Shown here: positions 1 to 11,300 of the stretch, piece after piece
Layout of the letters: each line of letters starts with the position of its first letter
Position numbering within the stretch: position 1 is the stretch's first letter
Assembly (NCBI GenBank): GCA_023105745.1
Contig: JALGQZ010000007.1
Location: 5,984,206 to 6,048,205 of the forward strand
Reading direction: 5' to 3'
Length of the DNA stretch: 64,000 nt
From: Austropuccinia psidii
Lineage: Eukaryota > Basidiomycota > Pucciniomycetes > Pucciniales > Sphaerophragmiaceae
The notes under the pieces: generated by a model
The model's input: the letters and a program-made list of their open reading frames with translations, nothing else
Database searches by the model: none
What the model was told of the DNA's origin: nothing
Translations under genes and position numbers: made by a program

Positions 1-1236
1 GCAGTTTCTCAACTGAGGGCCAGATTGGACAGAGGACCCACTTTGGAAGGAGAAGCACCATCCAGGAAGGAAGGAAGAGGGCCAAGGAGATCAATCTCAT
101 TATCAGGAGTGGTTGGCGGATTCCCAGGACTTTCAAGAACCAGTCCCAAGGTTCAAGATGAAGATGATGAAGAGGAGGAGGAGAATTCTGTGGAAGAGGA
201 AGAGTCTAATGGCACTGAGGCTGCTCCTGCTCCTGTTGGAGCATCTGAAGGCACCAGAGGACCAACTCTAGCCCACTCTGATCAGCCTGTCTCTCATCAG
301 TCTGAACCATCTTTATTGGCCATCATGCAACAGATGACTCAAACTATGGCCAATCTTCAAGCAGCTTCTTCCTCTGAGTCATCAAGACCACCAGCCTTCA
401 AGACTCCCTCTATGAAGGCTCCAGAATACTTTGATGGGACTCAGCCCTTCAAAGTCAGAAGCTTCATTCAATCTTGTCAGCTCATCTTTCATAATGATCC
501 GGCAAACTTCTCTCAAGACAGAAAGAAGGTTCTTTATGCCACTTCATTCTTAGTTGGCAGGGCTGTGAAATGGATTGAGCCTTATCTTTCCAATCTCAAT
601 AATCAAGACTCAAGTTACCTTCTCAATTCCTGGCCACTGTTTGAATCCCAATTGTTCACTTTATTTGGAGACCCAAATGAAGTTAGAAAAGCTGAAGCAG
701 AATTGGATGGCCTTAGGATGAAAGAAGGTGGGCATGTTACTTTATATATTTCCGATTTCAGGAGTTTGCTTTCAAGAATTGGGGATTGGGTTGGAAGGGC
801 TCTTATTCATCATTTAAGGAAGGGTCTGGCCTCCAGGATTCTGGATCAATTGGCCTCCCATCCTTCAAATATTGATTCTCTTCAAGACTTAATGGACATC
901 AGCCTGGAACTTGATACCAGGTACAATGAGAGGCAAAAGGAGAAGAATCATCATCAAGAGAAGAAGCCTGAAGCCTCGAAGTATCACTCTTCTCATCATC
1001 AAGTTTCTTCAAGCTCAAGGCATAAGAAGAAATTTCATTCTCAAAAATGGGACAAGCCCAATTCTTCCTTATTGAATAAGGACTTCAAGTTGAAGGGCTC
1101 TGAAAAAGAAAGAAGAATCAAGGAGGGCTTGTGTACTTATTGTGGTGGAAAGCATAGTCTTGAGGCCTGTGTCAAAAGGCCTCAAAACAAGCTTACCCAA
1201 CCATCAGGCAGGTTTCCCAGCCAGGGAAAAGCCTGA
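1..1236 (+). CDS. gag of element A (5' partial)
   Basis: This is a capsid/nucleocapsid polyprotein of a Ty3/gypsy element. The frame is open from the first base, so the true start lies outside the window. The N-terminal part is acidic and low in complexity, with a Glu/Asp run around 160-210. The capsid-like core (about 400-920) contains the block KAPEYFDGTQPFKVR, shared with element B. A basic His/Ser/Lys region follows, then one zinc knuckle C-x2-C-x4-H-x4-C (CTYCGGKHSLEAC) near 1132-1170. The frame stops at TGA 1234-1236, four codons longer in effect than B's gag, which has an earlier TAA. A slippery heptamer lies just before this stop. Confidence 0.85.
   Translation, partial: AVSQLRARLDRGPTLEGEAPSRKEGRGPRRSISLSGVVGGFPGLSRTSPKVQDEDDEEEEENSVEEEESNGTEAAPAPVGASEGTRGPTLAHSDQPVSHQSEPSLLAIMQQMTQTMANLQAASSSESSRPPAFKTPSMKAPEYFDGTQPFKVRSFIQSCQLIFHNDPANFSQDRKKVLYATSFLVGRAVKWIEPYLSNLNNQDSSYLLNSWPLFESQLFTLFGDPNEVRKAEAELDGLRMKEGGHVTLYISDFRSLLSRIGDWVGRALIHHLRKGLASRILDQLASHPSNIDSLQDLMDISLELDTRYNERQKEKNHHQEKKPEASKYHSSHHQVSSSSRHKKKFHSQKWDKPNSSLLNKDFKLKGSEKERRIKEGLCTYCGGKHSLEACVKRPQNKLTQPSGRFPSQGKA
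1224..1230 (+). promoter_or_regulatory. Predicted -1 ribosomal frameshift site between gag and pol (element A)
   Basis: The heptamer GGGAAAA reads G GGA AAA in the gag frame, the X XXY YYZ form of a -1 slippery site. It is one codon before the gag stop. A -1 shift enters the pol frame, which is open from here through the protease. The same heptamer, spacing and stop occur in element B. I did not find a convincing downstream pseudoknot by eye. Confidence 0.6.
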
Positions 1237-4200
1237 GTGAAGATCATGTTGTGTTCAATGGTCTTCACAGTTTTCCTTCCAGAGCACAATTGTGCATTCT
1301 GAATACTGGTGTCAAAAATTCTCTTAAATTTTTTGTTTTTTCTTCTCTTTCTGATGTCTTTTACAGTATTCTCATTGATTGTGGTGCTACACACACATTT
1401 ATTGCAAAGCAGTTTGTTCACAAGTGCTCATTGACTACTTCAGAACTCCCAGAGAAGATTACTCTTATCATTTTGGACTCCTCTGAGTCCCCTTCCTTAT
1501 TTGTTACTCACCATACTAAATATATGGTTGAGCTCCCTACCTTCCCAAGCTTTGAATGGGACTTTTTAGTCATTGATACTCCCAAGGGACAAGACCTCAT
1601 ATAGGGCTTTGACTTTCTTAATCATTTTAATCCTTCTATTGATTGGAGGCAAGGGCTGATCACCTTTAATACTGATCAAAAGGACTATTCTGATCCTTCC
1701 AACTCTTTCCGTAATGACTTTCCTTCTGCCAAATCATGTGCAGCTCTGGTTGGTGATTCTGGAACACCATCAATTCCATCATCTGTCCATATTCCTTTCC
1801 TCAATTCCCATCACCTGGAGATGAAGTCTTCAAAGAGATTCAAGATGTTGGAGAAGATAATTCTGTATCTTCACTTCATCTCTTCTTTGGGAATATGGAC
1901 CTTCCTCCTTCATCTTATCATGAGTCCCTGGAGGAGTTGTGGGATGAAGAGGAAGAGCCAGAAGAAGTAGAAACCATGATGAATGTTGTCCCTTCTGTCT
2001 ATCACCAATATTTGGATGTATTTTCCAAGGTGAAAGCAGAAAGACTTCCTCCTCACCGTGCCTGTGATCATCATATTGAGCTGGAGGGGTCTCTACCTCC
2101 AGTTGGGGTGATCTACTCTTTATCCAAACAAGAGTCAGATACACTCAGGGCCTACATTTCAGAGAATGTAGAGAAAGGTTTCATCCGGCCAAGCTCCTCT
2201 TCAACAGGAGCACCTGTCCTCTTTGTCAAAAAGAAACATGGTGGCCTCCGTTTGTGTGTTTATTACCACAAACTCAATGCTGTTACTAGGAAGAACAAGT
2301 ATCCTGTTCCTCCTATGAATCAGCTTCTCAATGTCTTTAATGGTTCTTCTATCTTCTCCAAGATTGATTTGCGTGGTGCATATAACCTTCTCAGAATCAA
2401 GGAGGGTGATGAACATTTGACATGTTTCAGAACTAAATATGGCAGTTTTGAGTACTTGGTCATGCCATTCGAGCTCACCAATGCTCCTGCCTCTTTTCAG
2501 AATCTTGTCAATGATATATTCCAAGCTCTTCTTAATGTTTTTGTTGTGGTTTATTTGGATGACATTATGGTTTTTTCCAAATCTGTGGAAGAAAATGTCA
2601 CTCATGTGTCCACTGTTCTTTCCAGACTCAGAGCCAATAACCTTTTTGCCAACGCTTCAAAATGCCTTTTTCATTTCTCTAGTGTAGAATATCTTGGTTA
2701 TGTTGTTTCTTCTGAAGGCCTCAAGATGGACCAAGCAAAAGTCCAGCAGATCCTCAATTGGCCACCTCCAAGAAACCTCAAGGCTCTTCAATCCTTCCTT
2801 GGCTTTGCCAACTTCTACCGCCGTTTCATCAAGAATTATTCGAAGAAGATCAGTTCACTCACCAGTTTCCTCAAGAAAGATTCCTGTTTTCCCCTCAATG
2901 AGGAAGCTCTTAGCCAGTTTCATAAACTCAAAGAGGCCTTCACCACCGCTCCAATCCTTCTCTACCCACCATTGTAGAGACCGATGCATCCGATTATGCT
3001 TTGGGTGCTGTACTGAGTCAGGTCTCTGACTCAGGAAAACATCCCATTGCATTCGACAGCAGCAAGCCTATCCCAGCAGAACTCAAATATGAGATTCATG
3101 ACAAGGAACTCCTTGGCATTGTCTGGGCTCTCAAGCGCTGGAGGGCTTTTCTTCTTTCTCTGTCCTTTCCTTTTGAAGTTCTCACCGATCACAGCTCTCT
3201 TCAATACTTCATGTCCTCAAAAGTACTCACTCTCCGCCAAGCCCGCTGGGCTGAATTCTTATCTGAATTTCATTTTTCAATCACTTACCACCCTGGCTGC
3301 CTAGCAACTCTTCCAGATGCTTTATCACATTGGGACGACGTCTATCCGGAGAGGGGGGAGGATTTCATCAGCAAGAATCCAATGAATTTTCAACAACTCA
3401 TTAAGCAAGGTGAAGTTCAACCCTCAAAGTATTTTGCAGTCAAGGTGGATTCCTTTTCAAACTTGATTGACTCAATTCAGAAGAAATTATGGCAAGATCC
3501 TCAGTACAGAAGTATCCTTCAAGAATTGGGTAAAGGTAAATCCATTCAGGATTATTCTCTTGATTCTTCTTCCCAACTTCTCCTCTTCAAAGATCGGGTG
3601 GTGGTCCCAAATGACCCCACAATTCAACTCAGCATTCTTCAAAAGCGTCACGATTCTCCTCTAGCTGGACACCCTGGCCAAGAGAATACTCTCAAACTTG
3701 TCAAGCGGGATTTCCACTGGTCCGGCATGACTCAATTCATCAAGGATTATGTATCATCCTGTCAACAGTGTTCAAGAAACAAGAATATTCACCATAAGAA
3801 GTTTGGACTCCTCAAACCTCTTCCAATTCCAAATGGTCCTTGGATTTGTCTTTCAATGGATTTCATCACTCAACTGCCCCTGTCCAATTCATTTGACTCA
3901 ATCCTTGTCATAGTGGACAGATTCTCAAAAATGGCGGTTTTTATTCCAACAATGTCTTCAATAACTTCATTGGATTTGGCCCATTTATTCATCAAGAATA
4001 TCTTTTCAAAGCATGGCCTTCCTTCAAGCATTGTCAGTGATAGAGGTCCCCTTTTTGTTTCTTCCTTCTGGACCAACCTTTGTCAGCAGCTCAAGATTTC
4101 AAGAGACTTGTCAACTGCTTACCACCCAGAAGCTGATGGACAGACAGAGAGGGTAAATCGGAAACTAGAACAGTATCTTCGGATGTATGTCAGTTATCAT

Positions 4201-4989
4201 CAAGATGATTGGAACACCTGGCTCCCTCTGGCTGAATTTGCCTACAATAATTCTGATCACTCTTCAACCAAGCAATCCCCGTTTTTCACTGTTTATGGAA
4301 GAGATCCACAATTTGATTCAGTTCAAATCACTCAAGATACTCCTGCTGGAAAGTTATCAACAAAAATCCAATCAGTACAGCAAGATGTCAAGAGAGAACT
4401 TGAATTCGCCATAAACCAGTTTAAGAGGTATACAGATAAAAGTAGAGCAAGTCCACCTGTTTTCAATCCTGGTGACATGGTATGGCTTTCTTCCAAGAAC
4501 ATCAAATCAACTAGACCCACCAAGAAACTGTCTGAAAGATGGTTGGGTTCTTTTCCAGTCTTAAAGAAAGTCAGTACTCATGCTTACCACCTCAAGCTTG
4601 CATCTCAATGGAAATCCATCCACCCAGTCTTCCATATCTCACTCTTGGAACCAGTCAAGACCTCAACAATCCCAAATCGGCACCAAGAGGCTCCTCCTCC
4701 AATCATAATTGAAGAAGAAGAGGAATGGGAAGTCTCCCAAGTACTGGACTCAAAGCTCAAGAGAAGAAAATTATGGTATCTGGTAGAATGGAAAGGTTTC
4801 AGCCAAGATTCAGAAAGATCCACATGGGAACCAGCTGAAAGCCTCAGGAATTGTCCTGAACTTGTCAAAGATTTTCATTCGTTATATCCTGACAAGCCTG
4901 GACCCAGTTCTCAAAGGCTTGAATTTTTATGGTGCTTGGTGGGGAGAGGAATTACCAAACGTAAGTCCCACTCCTGGCATGCACCTTAA
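1231..4989 (+). pseudogene. pol of element A (protease, RT, RNase H, integrase, chromodomain), broken
   Basis: Protease: motif DCGATHTF near 1378. RT (about 2100-2700): [14 protein letters not shown] and YLDDIMVF. RNase H: TDHSSLQYF near 3187. Integrase: zinc-binding HDSPLAGH ... CQQC (about 3647-3770), core Asp in SMDFITQ, Asp in IVSDRG, Glu in DGQTERVN. A GPY/F-like module and a chromodomain (EEEWEVSQVLDSKL to STWEPAESL, about 4715-4840) close the protein. Breaks: in-frame TAG at 1602-1604 where B has Leu; a net loss of about 13 nt near 1800-1830 relative to B; and a 16-nt deletion at about 2960 at the RT/RNase H border. The last 24 codons run past the point where B stops. All catalytic Asp residues of RT and integrase remain. 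Confidence 0.88.
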
Positions 4990-5568
4990 GGGGTATTCTA
5001 CTCTTCTTTGTTGTAAGCATCACCTTGGCCACTCTGTGAGCACTTTTCAATTTGGACACAGACTTCTTGGCCCGGCTTTCAACATCCAAATTCCAAATTT
5101 ATGGCCATTTTTACTTGGGCAAATGGACCATTCTTTTCTCATTTTCTTTCCCAAGATATTATTCCTTCAATACATTCATTTATAAAGATTCTCATTATTT
5201 ATGGCACTGGAGGGATTGGTAACTTCCAAAAGTAAGTTCCTCTCCTGGTGTGCACTTCCCTGAGGGGTCTACAATCTGTCAAAACATCACCTTGGCCACT
5301 CTGTGAGCACCTGGCATCAAATTCTTCTATCCAGGTCCTTGGCCACTTTCAAAATCAACTGTTGTAATCCTTGATGAAGATTGGATTCCTCCTCGAAATT
5401 CATTTCTCTTTTATTTTTATTTTTCTTTCTTTATATGTGTTTCTTTTCTCTTTTATTCTTTATATTTTCTTAAAATTCTTTTCTTATAACTCTTTAATGC
5501 CAAATATTTACGTCAAATCTTGTCTTCAACATTGTCAAAGCCAAATGGCAAGAGAAGACCAAGTCAAC
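4990..5568 (+). other. 3' untranslated region of element A, first part
   Basis: No gene is seen here. It holds two diverged copies of a block of about 110 bp (about 4928-5043 and 5203-5312). Each copy contains TAAGT..C.CTCCTGG, a GGGGTATTCTAC or GGGGTCTACA stretch, and CACCTTGGCCACTCTGTGAGCA. Element B carries the same pair at 12121-12232 and 12433-12550, so the duplication is older than the split of the two elements. The region stops where B is inserted. Confidence 0.6.
5564..5568 (+). repeat. Probable target site duplication of element B, left copy
   Basis: TCAAC precedes the 5' LTR. TCAAT follows the 3' LTR at 14660-14664. Four of five bases agree, consistent with the 5-bp duplication usual for Ty3/gypsy integration followed by one transition. 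Confidence 0.6.
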
Positions 5569-6329
5569 TGTAACAACCACTCATCAGGGGTAAGGGTATT
5601 CATTCATACACCCACTCAAACACCCCAAATCAGCAGATCCAGCATTTGTATCAGCATTCAATTTCAGCAATCTTCATTCTGAACATGCATACAGCTTGGT
5701 ATCTCAATACAGCCTGTCAATACCTGTACAGGCTGGATTCACCCAATACAGTTTCAATACACCAACTTGAAACTGTATGATCACTCAAATACACCACACC
5801 TCTTGTACAGGTTCTGTACAGCCGTACAGGAGCTGTATTGGCCAGACTCAATTCAATCATCAAATATTCTCATGAAAATTCTTCCTCTGGATCAGGGCTG
5901 GTGATTCTCACATATACCAGCCCCTCTTTCTCCCCCCTGGGGACTTTTCCCCAGTTAATTAATTTAGTTTATTTATTATTTCATAATTATTCTTATCCTT
6001 ATATTTGGGTATTATAATTATTTAATTCTAAGTTAGTCTTTTCATTTTCTCTCTTTGCCTGTACAGTATGAGTTGGGTGGCCATATCCTTATTAACCCTT
6101 CTCTTTCCATTCTGACAGGTTGAAACAGTGGACTTGGACTTGTTTGTGGTTGGCTCTTCTATTTCTTACTCTTATTTCTTTGTTACTGCTTTCTTATATT
6201 TATTCTTTTAGTCATTAATCCTTAACCCTCTTAAGTGTATCCCTTCTTATCATATCTTTGAGCCCTCCATAAGTGAGTCCCAGTTTACTGAGTGCCAGGC
6301 CCTCTTCACTTTGAAGAGCCCCTGTGACA
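5569..6329 (+). repeat. 5' LTR of element B
   Basis: It is 761 bp, starts TGTAACAACCACTCATC, ends GAGCCCCTGTGACA, and is matched over its length by 13899-14659. It contains a TATA-like CATATA at 5921-5926, a perfect hairpin at 5937-5954 and AGTTAATTAATTTAG at 5953-5967. The last of these is the probable start of the R region, because it pairs with the sequence after the LTR. Confidence 0.95.
5921..5967 (+). promoter_or_regulatory. Predicted core promoter, hairpin and transcript start of element B
   Basis: CATATA (5921-5926) lies about 30 bp before the predicted RNA start at about 5953. Between them is the hairpin CTGGGGA-CTTT-TCCCCAG (5937-5954). The same order, CATATA then CTGGGGA/TCCCCAG then AGTTAAT, is kept in the otherwise divergent LTR of element A (16043-16090), which argues for function. 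The start itself is inferred from the self-priming complement, not observed. Confidence 0.5.
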
Positions 6330-6344
6330 TTAAATTAATTAACT
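6330..6344 (+). promoter_or_regulatory. Predicted self-priming primer binding site of element B
   Basis: TTAAATTAATTAACT follows the LTR directly. Its reverse complement matches 14 of 15 bases of 5953-5967 inside the LTR. There is no TGG-type tRNA primer site. Tf1/sushi-type chromoviruses are known to prime from the folded 5' end of their own RNA, and this arrangement fits that mechanism. The stretch is AT-rich, so chance pairing is not excluded. Confidence 0.55.
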
Positions 6345-7044
6345 CATATTTGATTCTTTCTTTCATTCATTTTATTCATTTCTCTCATTCTTCAATTATG
6401 ACCTTTTCATGATTTTATGATTTTTATGATTCATTATGAATTTTTCTCTCTAATCAATTTTCATCTCATTCATTTCATTCTTATGGAAATTGATTCTTTT
6501 CCTTTCTTAATCATTGCTGAATATTTCATCACCTCACTTTATTTTTATCAATCAAATTTTTCTGTGTTCTTATTCAGGTTTTATCTAGGAATTATTGATT
6601 GGTTTAACTGATTGGATTATTCATTGGGATTCATTTGGGTTATTGATTCAGGATTTATTGGATTTATTGACTTTGAACTCTCAAGATATTGATTGATCCT
6701 CAAGAATTGATTTTGATTATTGATTTGATTTGACTCATCAAGATATTGAATTGATTCCTGAAGATTTTGAACTGATTGATTGATTCCTCAAGACTTGATT
6801 TCATATTGAAGACATTTATTGATTGATTATTGATTGAATATTGATTGATTATTGATTTCCTCAAGATTATTGATATTTGATTTGAATTGATTGTTGATTG
6901 ATTGAATTTATTTGACTGTTGATTGAATTTGATTCCTCAAGACTTGAATTGATTCCTCAAGATTCATCAAGATTTTATTGTGATTGATTTGGCCAAATTT
7001 TGATTGTCCTTAATACCATCAAGTTTTATTTCATTTATTTCAAA
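6345..7044 (+). other. 5' leader of element B with degenerate repeats
   Basis: This is a 0.7-kb AT-rich leader without a gene. From about 6590 to 6990 it is built of degenerate copies of TTGATTGATT and CCTCAAGA(C/T)TTGA, spaced irregularly at 20-40 bp. A role in packaging or translation cannot be read from the sequence. Confidence 0.6.
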
Positions 7045-8370
7045 ATGCCAGTTCAGCATAGTCCCCCAGCCAAAAATACTAGATCCCAAAGAATTCAAGC
7101 TGTTCTCACTCCTACAGCAAGGGCTCCTCTTGACCGCACACCATCAGTTCATCAACTGAGTGCAAATTTGGACAGAGGACCACCAATGGAAGGAGCAGCA
7201 CCCTCAAGAAGAGGTGGAATGAAATCTAGAAGATCAAGATCTTTCTCTGGACTTTTGGGTGGCTACCCTGGCATGTCTGAAGGTGCAAGAGCAAGACAAG
7301 GGGAAGTTGAAGATGAAGAGGGGGAAGAGTCTGTGGAAGAGGAAGATTCTGGGGAAACTGAAGTGGCAGATGCCTTGGCAAATGCTCCAGAGGTGCCTCA
7401 GGGTTCTAATCTAGCCCTTTCTAGTCAACCTCTTGTCTCTCAAACTTATCCAAGTCTCCTCAAGATGATGGAGCAGATGACTCAATTCATGGGGCAACTC
7501 ACTCAAGCAGTTGCTCCCAGGGACAATTCCAAAGCCCCTGCTTTCAAGACTCCATCCATGAAGGCACCTGATTCTTTTGATGGTACTCAAGCTCATAAGT
7601 TGAGAGGATTCATCCAATCCTGTCAATTAATTTTCCATAATGATCCAGCAAACTTCTTCTCTGACAGGAAGAAGGTTTTGTACTCAACTTCTTTTCTTAC
7701 TGGTAGAGCTGGCAAGTGGATTGAACCTTACCTCTCAAATATTTCCAATGAAGACCCTTCCTACCTCCGCAATAATTGGCCATTGTTTGAATCTCAGTTA
7801 TTCACTCTGTTTGGTGATCCCAATGAAGTCAGGAAAGCTGAACAGGAGTTGGACAATTTTAGGATGAAAGAAAGTGGTCATGTTTCCTTGTACATAGCAG
7901 ATTTCAGAAGCTTAATGTCAATAATTGGAGATTGGGGGGAAAGAGCTTACATTCATGTGTATAGAAGAGGCTTGGCATCAAGATTATTGGACCAATTGGC
8001 TTCTCACCCTGGAACTTTTGACACTCTTCAAGAACTTATGGATGTCACTTTAGAATTAGACACAAGATATCATGAGAGGCAAAAGGAAAAGGGCAGTCAT
8101 CAAGAGAAGAAGCCTCCAATCATTGGATCCAATTTCTCCAAGCCTCCTCAAAGTTCATCATCCAAGAAGCCTTATCACAATAAGAATAAGAAGGGGAAGA
8201 GTTTTCAAATGTCCAAAGACAAGCCTCATGCTGCTCTCCTCAATAAGGACAACAAATTAATTGGTTCTGAAAAGGAGAGGAGGATTAAAGAAGGCTTGTG
8301 CAATTATTGTGGTGGAAAGCACCCATTTGAAAAATGCTTCAAGAGGCCTGAGAATAGGCAAGGATCATAA
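7045..8370 (+). CDS. gag of element B
   Basis: The ATG at 7045 (MPVQHSPPAKNTRSQR) is chosen because upstream codons of this frame are leader sequence. The layout is a disordered Ser/Arg-rich N-terminus, an acidic stretch (about 7310-7370), a capsid-like core with KAPDSFDGTQAHKLR (about 7560-8070), a Lys-rich linker, and a zinc knuckle CNYCGGKHPFEKC near 8300-8340. It ends at TAA 8368-8370. Ten more codons (EGFPSKQGKA) stay open to TGA 8401-8403, where element A's gag ends. The TAA is therefore probably a nonsense mutation that also cuts gag off before the frameshift site. Confidence 0.88.
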   Translation: MPVQHSPPAKNTRSQRIQAVLTPTARAPLDRTPSVHQLSANLDRGPPMEGAAPSRRGGMKSRRSRSFSGLLGGYPGMSEGARARQGEVEDEEGEESVEEEDSGETEVADALANAPEVPQGSNLALSSQPLVSQTYPSLLKMMEQMTQFMGQLTQAVAPRDNSKAPAFKTPSMKAPDSFDGTQAHKLRGFIQSCQLIFHNDPANFFSDRKKVLYSTSFLTGRAGKWIEPYLSNISNEDPSYLRNNWPLFESQLFTLFGDPNEVRKAEQELDNFRMKESGHVSLYIADFRSLMSIIGDWGERAYIHVYRRGLASRLLDQLASHPGTFDTLQELMDVTLELDTRYHERQKEKGSHQEKKPPIIGSNFSKPPQSSSSKKPYHNKNKKGKSFQMSKDKPHAALLNKDNKLIGSEKERRIKEGLCNYCGGKHPFEKCFKRPENRQGS

Positions 8371-8390
8371 GAAGGCTTCCCTAGCAAGCA

Positions 8391-8397
8391 GGGAAAA
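8391..8397 (+). promoter_or_regulatory. Predicted -1 frameshift site (element B)
   Basis: GGGAAAA lies in gag phase G GGA AAA, followed by GCC TGA, as in element A. The pol frame is open from 8385 and reads GKSLSGNHDVFNG after the shift, matching GKSLSEDHVVFNG in A. In B the site is uncoupled by the TAA at 8368-8370. Confidence 0.6.
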
Positions 8398-11300
8398 GCC
8401 TGAGTGGGAATCATGATGTGTTCAATGGTTCTCACTTATTTCCTTCAAGAGCACAATTGTGCACTCTGAATACTAGTGTCAAGAAAGCTTTCAAATTTCT
8501 TATTTTCTCTTCTGTCTCTGATATTTTTTATAGTATTCTCATTGATTCTAGTGCTACAAACTCTTTTATTGCAAAGAATTTTGTTCTCAAGTACTCATTG
8601 ACTCTGTCAGAGCTCCCTGAAAAGATTCCTCTTTTCATTTTGGATTCTAATGAATCCCCTGCCTTGTTCATCACCCATTATACCAAGTGGGTAGTTGACT
8701 TGCCTTCCTTCCCAAGCTTTGAATGGGACTTCTTTATCATAGATTCACCCAAGGGAGAAGACCTGATACTGGGCTATGATTTCCTTTACCATTTTAATCC
8801 CATTATTGATTGGAAAAATGGATTGATCACCTATGATTCTAATCATAAGGATTCTAGTGGTATTATTCCTTCTAATAGTAATGACTTTGCCACTGCTGTC
8901 AACAGTGTTGCTCTGGTTGGTGAACTTAAGACACCTTCCCTTCCTTCTTCTGTCCATATCCCTTCCATTATTCCCTCTCAGTCATTACTTCCATTAAGAG
9001 ATGAAGTCTTCAAAGAGATAAAGGATTTTGGAGAAGATGTTGCCATATCTTCATTTCATCTCTTTCAAGGGGATATGGACCTTCCTCCCTTATCTTTTCA
9101 TGCATCCCTGGAGGAGCAGTGGGATGAGGAGGAAGAGCCAGAAGAAATTGAAACTGTGTTGAAGGTTGTTCCTCCTGCTTATCACCAATATTTGGATGTA
9201 TTCTCCAAGGTGAAAGCAGAGAAATGTCCTCCACACCGTGCCTGTGATCACCATATCAAATTGGAGGGTCTTCTACCTCCAATTGGTGTTATCTACTCAT
9301 TATTCAATCAAGAGTCAGAAACACTACGGGCCTACATTTCAGAGAATGTAGAGAAAGGTTTCATAAGACCAAGCTCCTCTTCAACAGGAGCACCTGTCCT
9401 TTTTGTCAAGAAAAAGGATGGAGGTCTTTGTTTGTGTGTTGACTACCGCAAACTCAATGCTGTCACTAGGAAGAACAGATACCCTGTTCCTCCTATGAAC
9501 CAGCTTCTTACCGTATTCAACGGTTCCACTATCTTCTCCCAGATAGATTTGCGTGGTGCATATAACCTTCTGAGAATCAAAGAGGGGGATGAGCACTTAA
9601 CTGCCTTTAGAACCAAATATGGCAGTTATGAGTATTTGGTCATGCCATTTGGTTTGACCAATGCTCCTGCTTCTTTCCAAAATCTAGTAAATGATATCTT
9701 TGCAGATTTTTTGGATGTGTTTGTTGTGGTTTATCTAGATGATATTATGGTCTTTTCCAGTTCTGAGGAGGAACATGTCAAACATGTGGCCTCTGTCCTC
9801 CAAAGACTGAGGGACAATAATCTGTTTGCCAAAGCCTCCAAGTGTGTATTCCATGCCTCAAGTGTGGAATACTTGGGCTATGTTGTTTCAAGTGATGGCC
9901 TCAAGATGGATTCCTCAAAAGCTCAGCAAATCCTCAATTGGCCTCAGCCCAAAAACATCAAGGCTCTTCAATACTTTCTTGGATTTGCCAATTTTTATTG
10001 TTGTTTCATTCAAAATTATTCTAAAAAAATCACTTCTCTCACTTCCCTTCTCAAAAAAGATTCTCCTTTCATCTTCAATGAGGAAGCTCTTAGTCAGTTT
10101 CAAGCACTCAAAGAAGCTTTCACCTCTGCTCCTATCTTATCCCATTTCAATCCATCTCTACCTACTATTGTAGAGACTGATGATTCTGATTATGCATTGG
10201 GTGCCGTACTGAGTCAGGTGAATGACTCTGGAAAGCATCCAATTGCATTTGATAGTCCCAAGCTCTTACCAGCTGAACTCAACTATGAAATTCATGACAA
10301 GTAACTCCTTGGCATAGTTTGGGCTCTCAAGCGCTGGAGAGCATTTCTTCTTTCTCTCTCCAATCCTTTTGAGGTCTTGACAGACCACTCTTCCTTGCAG
10401 TATTTCATTTCTTCCAAAGTTCTTACTCGTTGTCAGGCCCGTTGGGCTGAATTTCTCTCAGATTTTCATTTCACTATCACTTACCGCCCAGGCAGGCTGG
10501 CCACTTTACCAGATGCCTTGTCACGTCGGGACGACGTGTACCCAGAGAGGGGGGTGGACTTCATCAGCAAGAATCCTCAGAATTTTCATCAAGTACTTAA
10601 GCAAGATGGAATTCAAGAGTCAAGATTCTTCTCAATCAAAGTGGAAATTTTCTCAGATTTAGTTGACAAGATTCAAAAAGAAGTATGGCAAGACAAAGAT
10701 TATAAAGAAATACTCAAGCAACTAGCAAGAGGTGAATCAGTTTCAGATTATTCTCTTGAACCTCAAGCCAAGTTATTATTATTTAAAGATAGAGTGGTAA
10801 TCCCAAGCAATGAAGAACTTCAACTCGATATTCTTCAAAAGCGTCATGACTCACCATTGGCTGGCCATCCTGGCCAGGAGAAGACCCTCAAGCTCATCAA
10901 GAGGGATTTTCATTGGGCTGGCATGAATCAATTCATCAAGGACTATGTGTCCTCATGTCAGCAATGTTCAAGAAACAAGAACATTCATCACAAGAAGTTT
11001 GGATTACTCAAGCCCCTTTCAATTCCATCTGGTCCTTGGAATTCATTATCAATGGACTTCATCACTCAATTTCCACTGTCAAACAACTTTGATTCAATTT
11101 TAGTAGTTGTGGACAGATTCTCAAAAATGGCAATCTTCATTCCAACTTATGGCACAATCACTGCTCTGGATTTAGCTCAAATATTCATTAGTCATGTATT
11201 TTCCAAGCATGGACTCCCAGTCAGTATTGTCAGTGATAGAGGATCCTTATTTGTTTCATCATTCTGGACTCAATTGTGTCAGAAGCTCAACATATCAAGA

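Noticed and set aside
2201..2605. Minus-strand frame opposite RT of element A
   Set aside because: Shadow of the RT coding strand.
5371..5682. Open frame crossing into the 5' LTR of element B
   Set aside because: It spans the insertion boundary of two elements; chance frame in pyrimidine-rich DNA.
8401..8450. Stem-loop downstream of the slippery site
   Set aside because: Only 4-bp pairings were found by eye; not enough to claim a stimulatory structure.
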